Source: Actinomadura sp. NBRC 104412 (GTDB lineage Bacteria > Actinomycetota > Actinomycetes > Streptosporangiales > Streptosporangiaceae). From it: a stretch of DNA of 64,000 nucleotides. The position numbers were made by a program, and so were the translations under genes. Of this stretch, positions 8,111-16,635 are shown in pieces. Each line of letters opens with the position of its first letter. Within the stretch, counting starts at the first letter, position 1. Location of the stretch: NCBI RefSeq assembly GCF_030269515.1, contig NZ_BSTM01000020.1, positions 82,636 through 146,635 on the forward strand, given 5' to 3'. The notes below the pieces were generated by a model that ran no database searches, had not been told where the DNA came from, and was given only the letters and a program-made list of their open reading frames with translations.

Positions 8111-8641
8111 CTACGACTGGCGGCGCTCGATCGTCACCGACTCGATGACCACATCGTTGTCCGGGCGGTCGTCCCGGCCGGTCGGCACCGCCGAGATCGC
8201 GTCGACCACGTTCGTCCCCTCGATCACCTTCCCGAAGATGGTGTGCCTGCCGGTGAGGTGCCGGGTGTTCTGCACGTTCGTGGTGATGAAGAACTGCGAG
8301 CCGTTGGTGCCGGGCCCGGCGTTGGCCATGGCCAGCAGGTACGGCCGGTCGAACTTCAGGCTCGGGTGGAACTCGTCCTGGAACTCGTAGCCGGGGCCGC
8401 CGTAGCCCTTCCCGAGCGGGTCGCCGCCCTGGATCATGAAGTTCGGGATCACCCGGTGGAAGATGGTGCCGTTGTAGAGCGGCTCCTGCTTCTTCTCGCC
8501 GGTGGCCGGGTGGGTCCAGGTCCGGGTGCCTTCGGCGAGGGACACGAAGTTGTCCACGGTCACCGGGGCCTGGTCCGGGTAGAGCTGCGCGACGATCCTC
8601 CCGTGGTTGGTGTGGAGCGTCGCGAAGATCTGTTCAGCCAC
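8111..8641 (-). CDS. Cyclophilin-type peptidyl-prolyl cis-trans isomerase
   Basis: 176-residue cytosolic cyclophilin that isomerises prolyl bonds. Diagnostic stretches are APVTVDNFVSLAEG, FHRVIPNFMIQGGDP (with the catalytic Arg), NGSQFFIT and HTIFGKVIEG. No signal peptide is present. It is downstream of, and divergent from, the following membrane-protein gene, and is on the same strand as the rhomboid gene with a 57-nt gap, so the two could be co-transcribed. It is the counterpart of the ppiA gene that sits near crgA in mycobacteria. Confidence 0.95.
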   Translation of the reverse strand: MAEQIFATLHTNHGRIVAQLYPDQAPVTVDNFVSLAEGTRTWTHPATGEKKQEPLYNGTIFHRVIPNFMIQGGDPLGKGYGGPGYEFQDEFHPSLKFDRPYLLAMANAGPGTNGSQFFITTNVQNTRHLTGRHTIFGKVIEGTNVVDAISAVPTGRDDRPDNDVVIESVTIERRQS

Positions 8642-8768
8642 TGTGGGCCGCCTCCTCCTTGTAGTGCGTATGCGTCGCGATACGTGATCGTACGGTCACG
8701 CCCGCGGTGTTTACCTTCCGCTTCGCGGGAAGGCTGCCGTGCAGGACCTCGCAATCAGGGAGGTTAGC

Positions 8769-9227
8769 GTGTCCCTAATGATGAGTATCCGCCGCAAGCC
8801 GCGTGGGGTGTCCCTTTCGCGGTTCGGCCGCATGCGGATGGCGTGCCGTATGGGCGCGTCGAGTGCGGCGGAGCGGATGGGTCCGGCCGCCCGCGGCGCA
8901 CGCGAGGCCGCCGCCAAGGGCGTGCTCGCCGCACGCGGGCGGAGCGCACCCTGGCTGCGGAGGGCCGGTGCGTATGTGGCGGCGGATCTGGGGCCCCGCG
9001 TCGGAAGGATGCTGTCGGACGCGGCCCAACGCATGGAGCCGCAGCATCAGCCCGTACGCAGGCGGCGCACAGCCGCGATGGCGATGGTGGGCGTGGCCTC
9101 GGCGGTGGGTCTGGCGGGCGCGTTGATGACGAGGCGGGCCAACACCGCTTCGATGCAGCAGATGATGACGGGGCCGGGCACCCAGTCGGTGCCGTCCGAC
9201 GTCGACGGTCAGGTCCGCTCCGCCTGA
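8769..9227 (+). CDS. Basic membrane protein of unknown function
   Basis: 152-residue Ala/Arg-rich protein. The N-terminal two thirds are an amphipathic, basic helix-rich region (repeated SAAERMGPAARGAREAAAKG-like segments); one transmembrane helix follows at about residues 101-119 (AMAMVGVASAVGLAGALM), then a short polar tail. GTG at 8769 is chosen because AGGGAGG ends 5 nt before it; an in-frame ATG at 8778 is 14 nt away. Similar architecture is seen in actinobacterial hypothetical proteins encoded near crgA and ppi genes, but no function is recognised. It is divergent from the cyclophilin gene. Confidence 0.75.
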   Translation: MSLMMSIRRKPRGVSLSRFGRMRMACRMGASSAAERMGPAARGAREAAAKGVLAARGRSAPWLRRAGAYVAADLGPRVGRMLSDAAQRMEPQHQPVRRRRTAAMAMVGVASAVGLAGALMTRRANTASMQQMMTGPGTQSVPSDVDGQVRSA

Positions 9228-9249
9228 CGGTCCAGGGGTACGAGGGTGA

Positions 9250-9274
9250 GGGCCCGGCCATCGCGGCCGGGCCC
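9250..9274 (+). terminator. GC hairpin after the basic membrane-protein gene
   Basis: GGGCCCGGCC / GGCCGGGCCC, a perfect 10-bp stem with a 5-nt loop (ATCGC), is followed by CTCGTTT. It lies 22 nt after the stop codon and before the acetyltransferase start at 9314. Confidence 0.75.
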
Positions 9275-9313
9275 CTCGTTTCGCGGTTGGCTACCAGCCG
9301 GTACGGTGACGCC

Positions 9314-10102
9314 ATGCCCCCGAAGACCTCGATCAAGCATCGGCTGGCGGTCCCGGTGCGCCGCGGACTGCACCGCGCCGTGCACCGGGGCTGGGAGTGG
9401 ATCCAGCGGCACGGGGAGATCACGCCGGAGACGCCGGGCCGCCGCAGGTTCGCGCACCTCGGCGAGGGCGTGTGCATCGGCTTCCCGGTCGGCGCCGTCT
9501 ACGGCGAGCCGTGGATCTCCATCGGGGCGCACACCCTGGTCGGCACGCACTGCACGATCTCGGCCGGGTTCGTCCCCGGCCTCGACCTCGGCCCGGACCT
9601 GGTGGTCCGGATCGGCCGCGGCTGCTCGCTCGGGCGCGGGACGCACATCGTGGGCCACCAGTCGATCGAGATCGGCGACGACGTCTTCACCGGGCCGAAC
9701 GTCTACATCACCGACCAGAACCACAGCTACTCCGATCCGGAGACGCCGATCGGGCGGCAGTGGCCGGAGAACAACCCGGTGGTCATCGGCGACGGCTGCT
9801 GGATCGGCACCGGCGCGGTGATCCTGCCGGGGACCCGGCTGGGACGCAATGTCGCGGTCGCGGGCGGCGCGGTGGTGCGGGGCGAGTTCCCCGACCACTC
9901 GGTCGTCGGCGGCGTCCCCGCCAAGGTGCTGCGCAGCTATGACGCGGAGCGGGGCTGGCAGCCGCCCCTGCGCAACGACCTGCCGGCCGATCTGAAGGCG
10001 CTGGCCGGGCTCGCGGCCGAGGACGGCCTGAACGGCGTCCAGCGGCTCCAGGACGGGCTCGGCGAGGCGATCCCTGACGGCCTTCGGGAGGAGGCGGGCT
10101 GA
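9314..10102 (+). CDS. Left-handed beta-helix (hexapeptide repeat) acetyltransferase
   Basis: 262-residue cytosolic acyltransferase of the WbbJ/xenobiotic acetyltransferase type. Hexapeptide repeats of the [LIV]GxxxX kind run through the middle (for example PWISIGAHTLVG, IEIGDDVFTG, PVVIGDGCWIG, GRNVAVAGGAVV). The catalytic-loop histidine is in TDQNHSYSDPETPIG. The final VVGGVPAKVLRSYD is the family ending, followed by about 50 extra helical residues. The likely substrate is a sugar, sugar nucleotide or other small acceptor with acetyl-CoA as donor; it cannot be specified. ATG 9314 is chosen because homology begins close after it. No strong ribosome site is visible. Confidence 0.88.
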   Translation: MPPKTSIKHRLAVPVRRGLHRAVHRGWEWIQRHGEITPETPGRRRFAHLGEGVCIGFPVGAVYGEPWISIGAHTLVGTHCTISAGFVPGLDLGPDLVVRIGRGCSLGRGTHIVGHQSIEIGDDVFTGPNVYITDQNHSYSDPETPIGRQWPENNPVVIGDGCWIGTGAVILPGTRLGRNVAVAGGAVVRGEFPDHSVVGGVPAKVLRSYDAERGWQPPLRNDLPADLKALAGLAAEDGLNGVQRLQDGLGEAIPDGLREEAG

Positions 10103-10128
10103 GCCCGCCGCGCCTCACTGAGAGACGT

Positions 10129-10163
10129 GAAGGGCCGGAAGCGTCGTACGCTTCCGGCCCTTC
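10129..10163. terminator. Bidirectional hairpin between convergent genes
   Basis: A perfect 15-bp stem (GAAGGGCCGGAAGCG / CGCTTCCGGCCCTTC) with a 5-nt loop (TCGTA) lies between the acetyltransferase stop (10102) and the helicase stop (10173). Position and symmetry indicate a shared terminator for both strands. Confidence 0.9.
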
Positions 10164-10172
10164 GTTCACCGC

Positions 10173-11780
10173 TCAGTTGGAACGGGCGGCACGGCGGTCG
10201 TTGCCGTCGCGGCGCTTGCCGCCGTTGTACTGGGCGTTGCGCCGCCCGCCGTGCGGGGTCCCGCGCCGCTCACCGTACGAGCCGCGCTCACCGTAGGACG
10301 GACCGCGCTTGGCGTCGTGGTGACCGGAGAAGGCGCCTTCGTGGCGCCCGTTGTGGTCACCGTCCTCGCGGCGGCGCGTTCCCCCGTCCTGACGGTCGAA
10401 GGAGCGCGGGCCGCGCCCGCCGAAGCGACGGCCGCCGCCTCGCCTGCCGCCTCCGGGACGCCCGCCGCGGCCGTTCTCGCGGCGCGGGCGCTCCGGGATG
10501 ATCGGGCCCTCGATCGGGATGCCGGACGGGGGCCGCGCGCCGGTCAGCCGGATCAGCTCCTCGTCGCCGAGCGCGACGCGGGTGCGGGGCGCGTGGATCC
10601 CGGCCCTGCGGGTCATCGCGGTGGTCGAGCGGACCTGGTGCGGCAGGACGAGCGTCACCACGGTGCCGCTCTCCCCGGCCCGCGCGGTACGGCCCGCGCG
10701 GTGCATGTAGTCCTTGTGGTCGGCGGGCGGGTCGACGTGCATGACCAGGCTGACGTCGTCCACGTGGATGCCGCGGGCGGCGACGTCGGTGGCGACCAGC
10801 ACGCTGATCGTCCCCTCCCTGAACTCGGCGAGGGTGCGGGTGCGCAGGCCCTGGCTCTTGCCGCCGTGCAGGCCCGCGGCGCGGACGCCCACCTGCACGA
10901 GCTGCTTGGCCAGCCGGTCGACGCCGTGCTTGGTACGGGCGAACAGGATGGTCCGGCCCTCACGGTTGGCGATCTCGGCCGTGATGGCGGTCTTCTCCTT
11001 GGGCGCCACCAGCAGCAGGTGGTGCTCCATGGTGTCGACCGACTCGTCCACCGGGCCGATGGCGTGCGTCACCGGGTCGCTGAGGTAGCGCTTGACCAGG
11101 ACGTCCACGTCCCGGTCCAGGGTGGCGGAGAACAGCAGCCGCTGCCCGCCGGGCTTGGCCTGGTCGAGGATGTCGGTGACGTCGGGCAGGAAGCCCATGT
11201 CGGCCATGTGGTCGGCCTCGTCCAGCACGACGACCTCGACGTCGCCGAGGTCGCAGGCGCCCTGGCGCATCAGGTCCTTGAGCCGGCCGGGGGTGGCGAC
11301 CACGATCTCCACGCCACGGCGCAGCGCGTCGATCTGCTTGAACATCGAGGTCTGGCCGATGACGGTCTTGAAGTGCAGGCCCATGGAGCGGCCGAGCGGC
11401 TCCAGGTTGGTCTGGACCTGCTGGGCCAGCTCGCGGGTCGGGACGAGGATCAGGCCGAGGGGACGCCTGGGCGCGGCGCGGCGGCCGGACAGCCGGGCCA
11501 GCATCGGCAGCCCGAAGGCCAGCGTCTTGCCGGATCCGGTCTTGCCGCGGCCGAGGACGTCGCGGCCGGCCATGACGTCCGGGATCGCGGCGGCCTGGAT
11601 GGGGAACGGGGCCGAGATGCCCTGCCTGGCGAGCGCCGAGACCAGGGCGTCGGGCAGGCCGAGCTCGGTGAAGGTCGGGACGGTCTCCGGGGTCTCCGGG
11701 GCCGCCGACGGCTCCGAGGTGACGGGCTCCTGCGCGAGGTCGGTCGCGGGCAGGGCATTACGAGCGGGCACAGATGACAC
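10173..11780 (-). CDS. DEAD-box ATP-dependent RNA helicase
   Basis: 535-residue RhlE/CshA-like helicase that remodels RNA or ribosome precursors. The Q-motif region (FTELGLPDALVSALARQG...PFPIQ), Walker A (GRGKTGSGKT), PTRELA, DEAD (VVLDEADHMADMGF), SAT (LLFSATL) and the C-terminal motifs TDVAARGIHV and HRAGRTARAG are all present. The last about 100 residues are a Gly/Arg-rich low-complexity tail (RRENGRGGRPGGGRRGGG), typical of RNA-binding extensions. The GTG start at 11780 follows a GGAAGG ribosome site. Such genes are often cold-induced; the 230-nt upstream gap could hold a long 5' leader, but no cold-shock box was identified. Confidence 0.95.
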   Translation of the reverse strand: MSSVPARNALPATDLAQEPVTSEPSAAPETPETVPTFTELGLPDALVSALARQGISAPFPIQAAAIPDVMAGRDVLGRGKTGSGKTLAFGLPMLARLSGRRAAPRRPLGLILVPTRELAQQVQTNLEPLGRSMGLHFKTVIGQTSMFKQIDALRRGVEIVVATPGRLKDLMRQGACDLGDVEVVVLDEADHMADMGFLPDVTDILDQAKPGGQRLLFSATLDRDVDVLVKRYLSDPVTHAIGPVDESVDTMEHHLLLVAPKEKTAITAEIANREGRTILFARTKHGVDRLAKQLVQVGVRAAGLHGGKSQGLRTRTLAEFREGTISVLVATDVAARGIHVDDVSLVMHVDPPADHKDYMHRAGRTARAGESGTVVTLVLPHQVRSTTAMTRRAGIHAPRTRVALGDEELIRLTGARPPSGIPIEGPIIPERPRRENGRGGRPGGGRRGGGRRFGGRGPRSFDRQDGGTRRREDGDHNGRHEGAFSGHHDAKRGPSYGERGSYGERRGTPHGGRRNAQYNGGKRRDGNDRRAARSN

Positions 11781-12013
11781 GCATTACCTTCCGAGAGGGG
11801 GGCACGTCTCGGGAGGCGTCACGTGGCAGCGCGGTGCTGCGGAATGTGGCCTGCAAGGACGAGCCGGGGACGCCGTCGGTGGCGCCATGAGAACGATGCG
11901 GTAAGTGTAACGTCGCCGACGCACCTGCTTATGCCCCGGTCGCCTCATGTAAACCTGGCGTGCGCGCGTCCCCTGGCTCGTGGAGGCCACGGCGGGCGGC
12001 CTCTGTCCCTCGT

Positions 12014-12475
12014 TCAGCAGGCGCAGGAGAGGTCGGAGACGGGCGCCGTGAGCGGATCGGGGGAACGCCGTACGACCTGGCCGGCACCGGTCTCGACCGG
12101 GAACCCCTCGCGTGCCCAGTACTCGAAGCCGCCGATCATCTCCTTCACGGGGTGGCCCAGCCGGGCGAACGCGAGCGCGGCCTTGGTGGCGCCGTTGCAT
12201 CCCGGTCCCCAGCAGTAGACGATCACGGTGGCGCCCGCCGGGACCAGGCCGGCGGCGCGCCGCGGGATCTCCACCCTGGGCAGGTGGACGGCCCCCGCGA
12301 CATGACCTTGCCGCCAGGCGTCGGCGTTCCGGGTGTCCACGACGACGATGCCGGGTGCGCCGCGTTCCAGGTCGGCGGCGACGTCCGACACGTCGGTCTC
12401 GAACGCGAGCCGGGCGGAGAAATGGGCGATGGCCGCGGCCGCGGGCGCGGCGGGGATCCGCAGGGTCTCAGACAT
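12014..12475 (-). CDS. Rhodanese-like domain protein
   Basis: 153-residue single-domain rhodanese. Visible features are the substrate-entry motif VVDTRNADAWRQGHVAGAVHLPR and the active-site loop CWGPGCNGATKAA, whose first Cys is at the catalytic position. Rhodaneses carry persulfide sulfur for thiosulfate/cyanide or sulfur-transfer reactions; the loop sequence is not that of a classic thiosulfate sulfurtransferase. ATG 12475 is chosen because the frame upstream has no homology. It is divergently transcribed from the GlxA-type regulator starting at 12548, which suggests that regulator may control it. Confidence 0.88.
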   Translation of the reverse strand: MSETLRIPAAPAAAAIAHFSARLAFETDVSDVAADLERGAPGIVVVDTRNADAWRQGHVAGAVHLPRVEIPRRAAGLVPAGATVIVYCWGPGCNGATKAALAFARLGHPVKEMIGGFEYWAREGFPVETGAGQVVRRSPDPLTAPVSDLSCAC

Positions 12476-12547
12476 GTCCGTGATCGTCCCATTGTCGCGT
12501 TGTCCGCCGGAAGTGGCGCTAACGCCGTTCAGGGTTAAGATCTCGCC

Positions 12548-13537
12548 ATGCTCCTTGATCCTCCCGCGCGGCGGCACACGGTCTCGGTCGTCGCGTTCGA
12601 CGGCATGTCCCCGTTCGAGCTGAGCTCGGTGGTGGAGGTGTTCGGCCTGCCGCGTCCCGAGCTCGACGTCCCCTGGTACGACCTGCGCGTCTGCTCGCCG
12701 CAACGCGGGCCGCTGCGGTTCGTGGGCGGCTTCACCGTCACCGCCGAGCACGGCATGGATGTCTTCGCGACCGCCGACACGGTCGTGGTGCCGCAGGTGC
12801 CGAGCATCCACGGCGACGTCCCCGGGGCCGTCGTGGACGCCCTCAAGTACGCGCACGCGCGCGGCGCGCGGATCGTGTCGATCTGCTCGGGCGCGTTCGC
12901 GCTGGCCGCGGCGGGCCTCTTGGACGGCCGCGAGGCCACCACGCACTGGCGGTTCGCCGACACCCTGCGCCGCCGCTTCCCGCGCGTGCGGGTGACGCCG
13001 GACGTGCTGTACGTGGACGGCGACGACGTTCTCACCGGGGCGGGCAGCGCCGCGGGGCTCGACCTGTGCCTGCACCTGGTGCGCAAGGACCACGGGGCCA
13101 AGGTCGCCAACTCGGTGGCGCGGCGGCTGGTGATCCCGCCGCATCGCGAGGGCGGTCAGGCGCAGTTCGTGGAGGCCGCCGTCCCGTCCGGCCCGGACCC
13201 GGCGGACGACCCGGTGGCCCGCGCGATGGCCTGGGCGCTGGACCATCTCGCCGAGCCGATCACCGTGGCGGCGCTGGCGGGCCAGGCGCGGCTGGCGCCC
13301 CGCACGTTCCTCCGGCACTTCCAGCGGACGACCGGCACCAGCCCGCTGCGGTGGGTGATCCATCAGCGGATCATGGCCAGCCTGCCGCTGCTGGAGGACG
13401 GCGCGCTGCCCATCGAGCGGATCGGCGCGATGGTGGGCTTCGAGTCCCCCGCCACGTTCCGGCACCATTTCGCCCGTGCGATGAAGACCTCGCCGTCCGC
13501 GTACAGGCAGATGTTCCGCACGTCCCTGGCGTCGTGA
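12548..13537 (+). CDS. GlxA-family regulator: DJ-1/PfpI-like domain plus AraC-type HTH
   Basis: 329-residue transcription factor. Residues 1-180 form a DJ-1/PfpI (type-1 glutamine amidotransferase-like) domain with the nucleophile-elbow region IVSICSGAFALAAAGLLDG and the following TTHWRFAD. Residues about 220-325 are an AraC/XylS helix-turn-helix domain (ITVAALAGQARLAPRTFLRHF; then IERIGAMVGFESPATFRHHF). This group includes GlxA, FtrA and ArgR-like regulators of amino-acid or quaternary-amine catabolism. It is divergent from the rhodanese gene with a 72-nt shared promoter gap that contains the imperfect dyad GGCG-CTAA-CGCC (12513-12524). The effector is unknown. Confidence 0.9.
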   Translation: MLLDPPARRHTVSVVAFDGMSPFELSSVVEVFGLPRPELDVPWYDLRVCSPQRGPLRFVGGFTVTAEHGMDVFATADTVVVPQVPSIHGDVPGAVVDALKYAHARGARIVSICSGAFALAAAGLLDGREATTHWRFADTLRRRFPRVRVTPDVLYVDGDDVLTGAGSAAGLDLCLHLVRKDHGAKVANSVARRLVIPPHREGGQAQFVEAAVPSGPDPADDPVARAMAWALDHLAEPITVAALAGQARLAPRTFLRHFQRTTGTSPLRWVIHQRIMASLPLLEDGALPIERIGAMVGFESPATFRHHFARAMKTSPSAYRQMFRTSLAS

Positions 13538-13645
13538 CCGCCGCCGCCGACGGTGGTGCCCCCGCTGACCGCGGATCCTGGCGGTTCGTGGCGATATGGG
13601 GTGAACGGCGGGATGTCCGATCGCGGAGGCGGCACAATCGGTGGA

Positions 13646-14305
13646 ATGTTCGCATCGGGCGGAGGCGGCGACCGTGCAGGGAACCAGGGCGGGCGCACGC
13701 CGCCGCCGGAGCTGGAGGCGCTGGCCGCGCGGCAGCCGGGCGGCTGGCTGTACGAGATCGACACCGCCTGGGTGGACGACCCGGACGGCTACGTCCCGCC
13801 CGAGGCGATCCGCGGGGCCTGGAAGGTGTCCGACGAGGGGCGGCTGACCGGCGAGTATTGGGAGAACCACCGGCACGGCCCGCCCCGGCACGACTTCTCC
13901 GCGCTCACCGAGCCCGACCACTGGCTGGACTGGCTGGGGGACGACCCCGGCGAGGCGGTGCTCACCGAGGTCGTCCGCATCCTCTGCCGGCAGATCGAGG
14001 GCACGGTCGTGGAGTGGATGAAGGTCGTGGAGACCCCGCGCTTCCTGACCGGCGGGCGGCCCAGCCCCGACGACCCGGGCCGGGTGGTGGTCACCCGGAC
14101 CGGGCTGGCCCTGCCGTTCGCCCTGATGGCCCGTCCCCCACAGGGGCCGCGATCGGTGGTGACGGGCGTGCTGAGCTGGGTCGCCGTGGGGCTGGACCGT
14201 CCCGGCGAACGGCGCGACCGCGTGTGGTTCGACATCGGCGCCGGCCTCGACCGGGCCGAGGAGGAGCTGCGCTCCCGGATCTACGAGCTCGACCGGCCGG
14301 GATAG
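13646..14305 (+). CDS. Hypothetical protein
   Basis: About 219 residues, acidic, soluble, with no signal peptide or membrane segment. Trp-rich motifs such as GGWLYEIDTAWVDDPDGYVPPEAI, and a C-terminal segment ending AEEELRSRIYELDRPG. It is not recognised. It resembles small actinobacterial hypothetical proteins in which an early YEID...GYVPPEAIRGAW segment is conserved, but no function is assigned. Three in-frame starts are possible (13553, 13613, 13646); the last has GGTGGA immediately upstream and avoids a Gly-rich low-complexity leader. It lies between the GlxA-type regulator (same strand) and the convergent permease gene. Confidence 0.7.
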   Translation: MFASGGGGDRAGNQGGRTPPPELEALAARQPGGWLYEIDTAWVDDPDGYVPPEAIRGAWKVSDEGRLTGEYWENHRHGPPRHDFSALTEPDHWLDWLGDDPGEAVLTEVVRILCRQIEGTVVEWMKVVETPRFLTGGRPSPDDPGRVVVTRTGLALPFALMARPPQGPRSVVTGVLSWVAVGLDRPGERRDRVWFDIGAGLDRAEEELRSRIYELDRPG

Positions 14306-14321
14306 CCCCGGTCCGTCCCGT

Positions 14322-15734
14322 TCAGGTGACGCGGTCGGCGTAGCGGGGCATGATGCGGCGCCGCGCGTAGGCCAGGTACAGGACGGCTCCCGCCACGGCC
14401 ACCACGCTGAACGTCATGACCATGCTCCAGTCGACGTACCAGGGCTCCTCGGTGTTGCGCGGCCACACGATGTTGACCGTCTGGACGGCCAGCCACACCG
14501 CCGCGACGTAGGTGACGGGCGCGCTGAACCGGCCCAGGTTGAACGTCCCCGGCCGCCATGTGCCGCGCAGGTGCTGGAGCGCCGAGCCCCACACCGGCAG
14601 GCCGAACGCGACGTAGAAGCCGATCGTGGTGAAGTTGACCAGCACCGAGTAGAGCGCCGAGCCGGACAGCAGCACGAACACGGTGGCGCCCACGGCGGTG
14701 AGCAGGATCGCGTTCACCGGCATCCGCTCGGCGAGCGCCAGCCGCCCCAGCACGCCCGAGCCGGGCAGCGCCTTGTCGCGCGCCGACGCCCAGATCACCC
14801 GGGACACCGCCGCCTGCACGGCCAGGAAGCTCGCGACGAACCCGATCACGAAGACGACCAGCAGCGGGCGCCCGATCCCCGAGCCGAAGTGGTGGACCAG
14901 CGTGTCGGAGACCGGATCGCCGTCCGCGGCGGCCTCCAGGTCCGGGATGGCCAGGATCAGGCCGGCCGCCGAGTACATCACGAGCGCGCCGACCGCGGCC
15001 AGCGCGACGATCAGCGCCTTGGGGACGTCCCGCTCGGGCCGCTCCACCTCCTCGGCGATCGAGCCGGCCGCCTCGAACCCGACGAACGACCAGCCGACAT
15101 AGGCGGTCGCCGCCAGCAGCGGCGCGCCCAGCAGCGGGGCGCCGCCGATGCCGTCGAACAGGACGCTCACCGGGTTCTCGCGGTAGAAGGCGAGCAGCAC
15201 GGTCCCCAGCACCACCGAGGCCAGGACCTCGCAGAAGAGGCTCGCGATCACGAGCACCTTCAGCGTGCCGCGTCCCACGATGTTGGCGACGCTCCCGAAA
15301 GCGAGGATGCCCAGCGCGGTGGCCATCGTGGCAAGGTTGCCCGGCTCGTCCACGCCGAGCGCCTGCAACAGGAAACCCGCGGCGCCGTAGGACAGTGCGG
15401 ACAGGGCGATGGTGAGGCCCCACATATAGGCCCACGCGGAGAACCACCCCGCTCCCGGGCCGTGCACGTGCCGCGCCCATTGGTAGACGCTGCCCTCGTA
15501 CGGCCAGCGTGAGGCCAGCTCACCGAAGACGCACGCCACCAGTAGCTGGCCCGCGAGCACGATGGGAAACGCCCACCAGAACCCCGGCCCGGCGGCGAGG
15601 AGACCCAGCGTGAAGATGGCGTAGAGAGCCACGATCGGGGACACGTCCGCGAAGGCCAGCGCGGTGGCCGAGCGCAGATTGAACCCCTTGCGCAAGACCT
15701 GGCTTCCATCGGTGGTTCCTGTTGTGGGCATCAT
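14322..15734 (-). CDS. APC-family amino acid/polyamine permease
   Basis: 470-residue transporter with about 12 hydrophobic helices and the APC hallmarks near the N-terminus (ALAFADVSPIVALYAIF and GELASRWPYEGSVYQWARHVHG). It is probably a proton-coupled importer of an amino acid, polyamine or agmatine-like compound. It follows, on the same strand, the deacetylase-fold gene and agmatinase, and is likely to supply their substrate. ATG 15734 has AGGAA about 5 nt upstream; a second ATG follows immediately at 15731. The substrate is inferred from context only. Confidence 0.9.
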   Translation of the reverse strand: MMPTTGTTDGSQVLRKGFNLRSATALAFADVSPIVALYAIFTLGLLAAGPGFWWAFPIVLAGQLLVACVFGELASRWPYEGSVYQWARHVHGPGAGWFSAWAYMWGLTIALSALSYGAAGFLLQALGVDEPGNLATMATALGILAFGSVANIVGRGTLKVLVIASLFCEVLASVVLGTVLLAFYRENPVSVLFDGIGGAPLLGAPLLAATAYVGWSFVGFEAAGSIAEEVERPERDVPKALIVALAAVGALVMYSAAGLILAIPDLEAAADGDPVSDTLVHHFGSGIGRPLLVVFVIGFVASFLAVQAAVSRVIWASARDKALPGSGVLGRLALAERMPVNAILLTAVGATVFVLLSGSALYSVLVNFTTIGFYVAFGLPVWGSALQHLRGTWRPGTFNLGRFSAPVTYVAAVWLAVQTVNIVWPRNTEEPWYVDWSMVMTFSVVAVAGAVLYLAYARRRIMPRYADRVT

Positions 15735-15771
15735 GGGCGTTCCTGCTCTTTCCTGAGTGAGACGCTCGGCC

Positions 15772-16635
15772 TTACGGCCGTGGGAGGTGCCGGGGTCTCA
15801 GTCCGAGCCCCCGAATGTGCCGGGCGATGTCGCCCAGGGGTGCGAGCCACACGTCAGGCAGGCTCGCCACGTACTCGACGAACTCCTCCAGGGCCGCCGC
15901 CCGTCCGGGACGTCCCGAGAGGAAGGGATGCGAGGTCAGCACAAAACAGCCACCGTCCTTTCGCAGGGCCTCGAACTCGGCGCGCCAGAGTTCGACCGCC
16001 TTGGCCGGGCTCTCGATCAGTCCCGACCCGGAGATCCCCGGGAGGAAGCAGTACTGCTCCCAGTCGTCCAGTCCCCAGTGGACGGGGATCTCCACGATCG
16101 ACGCCGCGTCCTCGGCGTCCCCGGCCGCGAGCTCGTAGGGGACGTCGGCGTCCATCAGGCTGGAGTCGTACAGGAAGCCGCGGTCGGCCAGCAGCCGCGG
16201 CGACGCGTAGGTCAGCTCCCACATCGGCGCCCGGTAGCCGGCGGGCCGCACCCCCGCGACCGTCTCCAGGGCCTCCAGGCCCCGGTCCAGGATCTCCGCC
16301 TCCGCCCGCGGGTCCACGTCGATCAGCGGCTCGTGCAGGTAGCCGTGGTGGGCGATCTCGTGTCCCGCGTCCACGATGGAGCGGATCGCGTCCGGATGGC
16401 GGTGCGCGGTGTACCCGGGGACGAAGAACGTCGACCGCACCCCGTGCCGCTCCAGGATCCGCAGCAGCCGCGGCAGCCCGGTCAGCGGCCCGTACGCCTG
16501 GTGGCTCATCACGCTCATCCGGGACGCCGCGGCCGGGAGCTCCGCGAGCACCACCGACTCCGCGTCCACGTCGAACGAGAACGACGCCGCCGAGGTCGCC
16601 TCGCCAGGCCACGCCACCGGATCCGCCGGCCTCAT
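15772..16635 (-). CDS. Polysaccharide-deacetylase-fold amidohydrolase (PuuE/NodB superfamily)
   Basis: 287 residues with a NodB-like domain: motif 1 FSFDVDAE (metal Asp), motif 2 HEIAHHGYLHEP (His...His metal ligands), then RAPMWE and a late HPFLSGRPGR segment. There is no signal peptide, so it acts in the cytoplasm, which argues against a wall-polysaccharide substrate. Cytosolic members of this fold include PuuE-type allantoinase and other C-N hydrolases. Its ATG overlaps the agmatinase stop by 4 nt and the permease gene follows 38 nt later, so it is likely part of the same nitrogen-compound pathway. The exact substrate is unknown. Confidence 0.85.
   Translation of the reverse strand: MRPADPVAWPGEATSAASFSFDVDAESVVLAELPAAASRMSVMSHQAYGPLTGLPRLLRILERHGVRSTFFVPGYTAHRHPDAIRSIVDAGHEIAHHGYLHEPLIDVDPRAEAEILDRGLEALETVAGVRPAGYRAPMWELTYASPRLLADRGFLYDSSLMDADVPYELAAGDAEDAASIVEIPVHWGLDDWEQYCFLPGISGSGLIESPAKAVELWRAEFEALRKDGGCFVLTSHPFLSGRPGRAAALEEFVEYVASLPDVWLAPLGDIARHIRGLGLRPRHLPRP

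Noticed and set aside
15772..16635. Chitin or peptidoglycan deacetylase
   Set aside because: No signal peptide and its coupling to a ureohydrolase and permease indicate a cytoplasmic small-molecule substrate instead.
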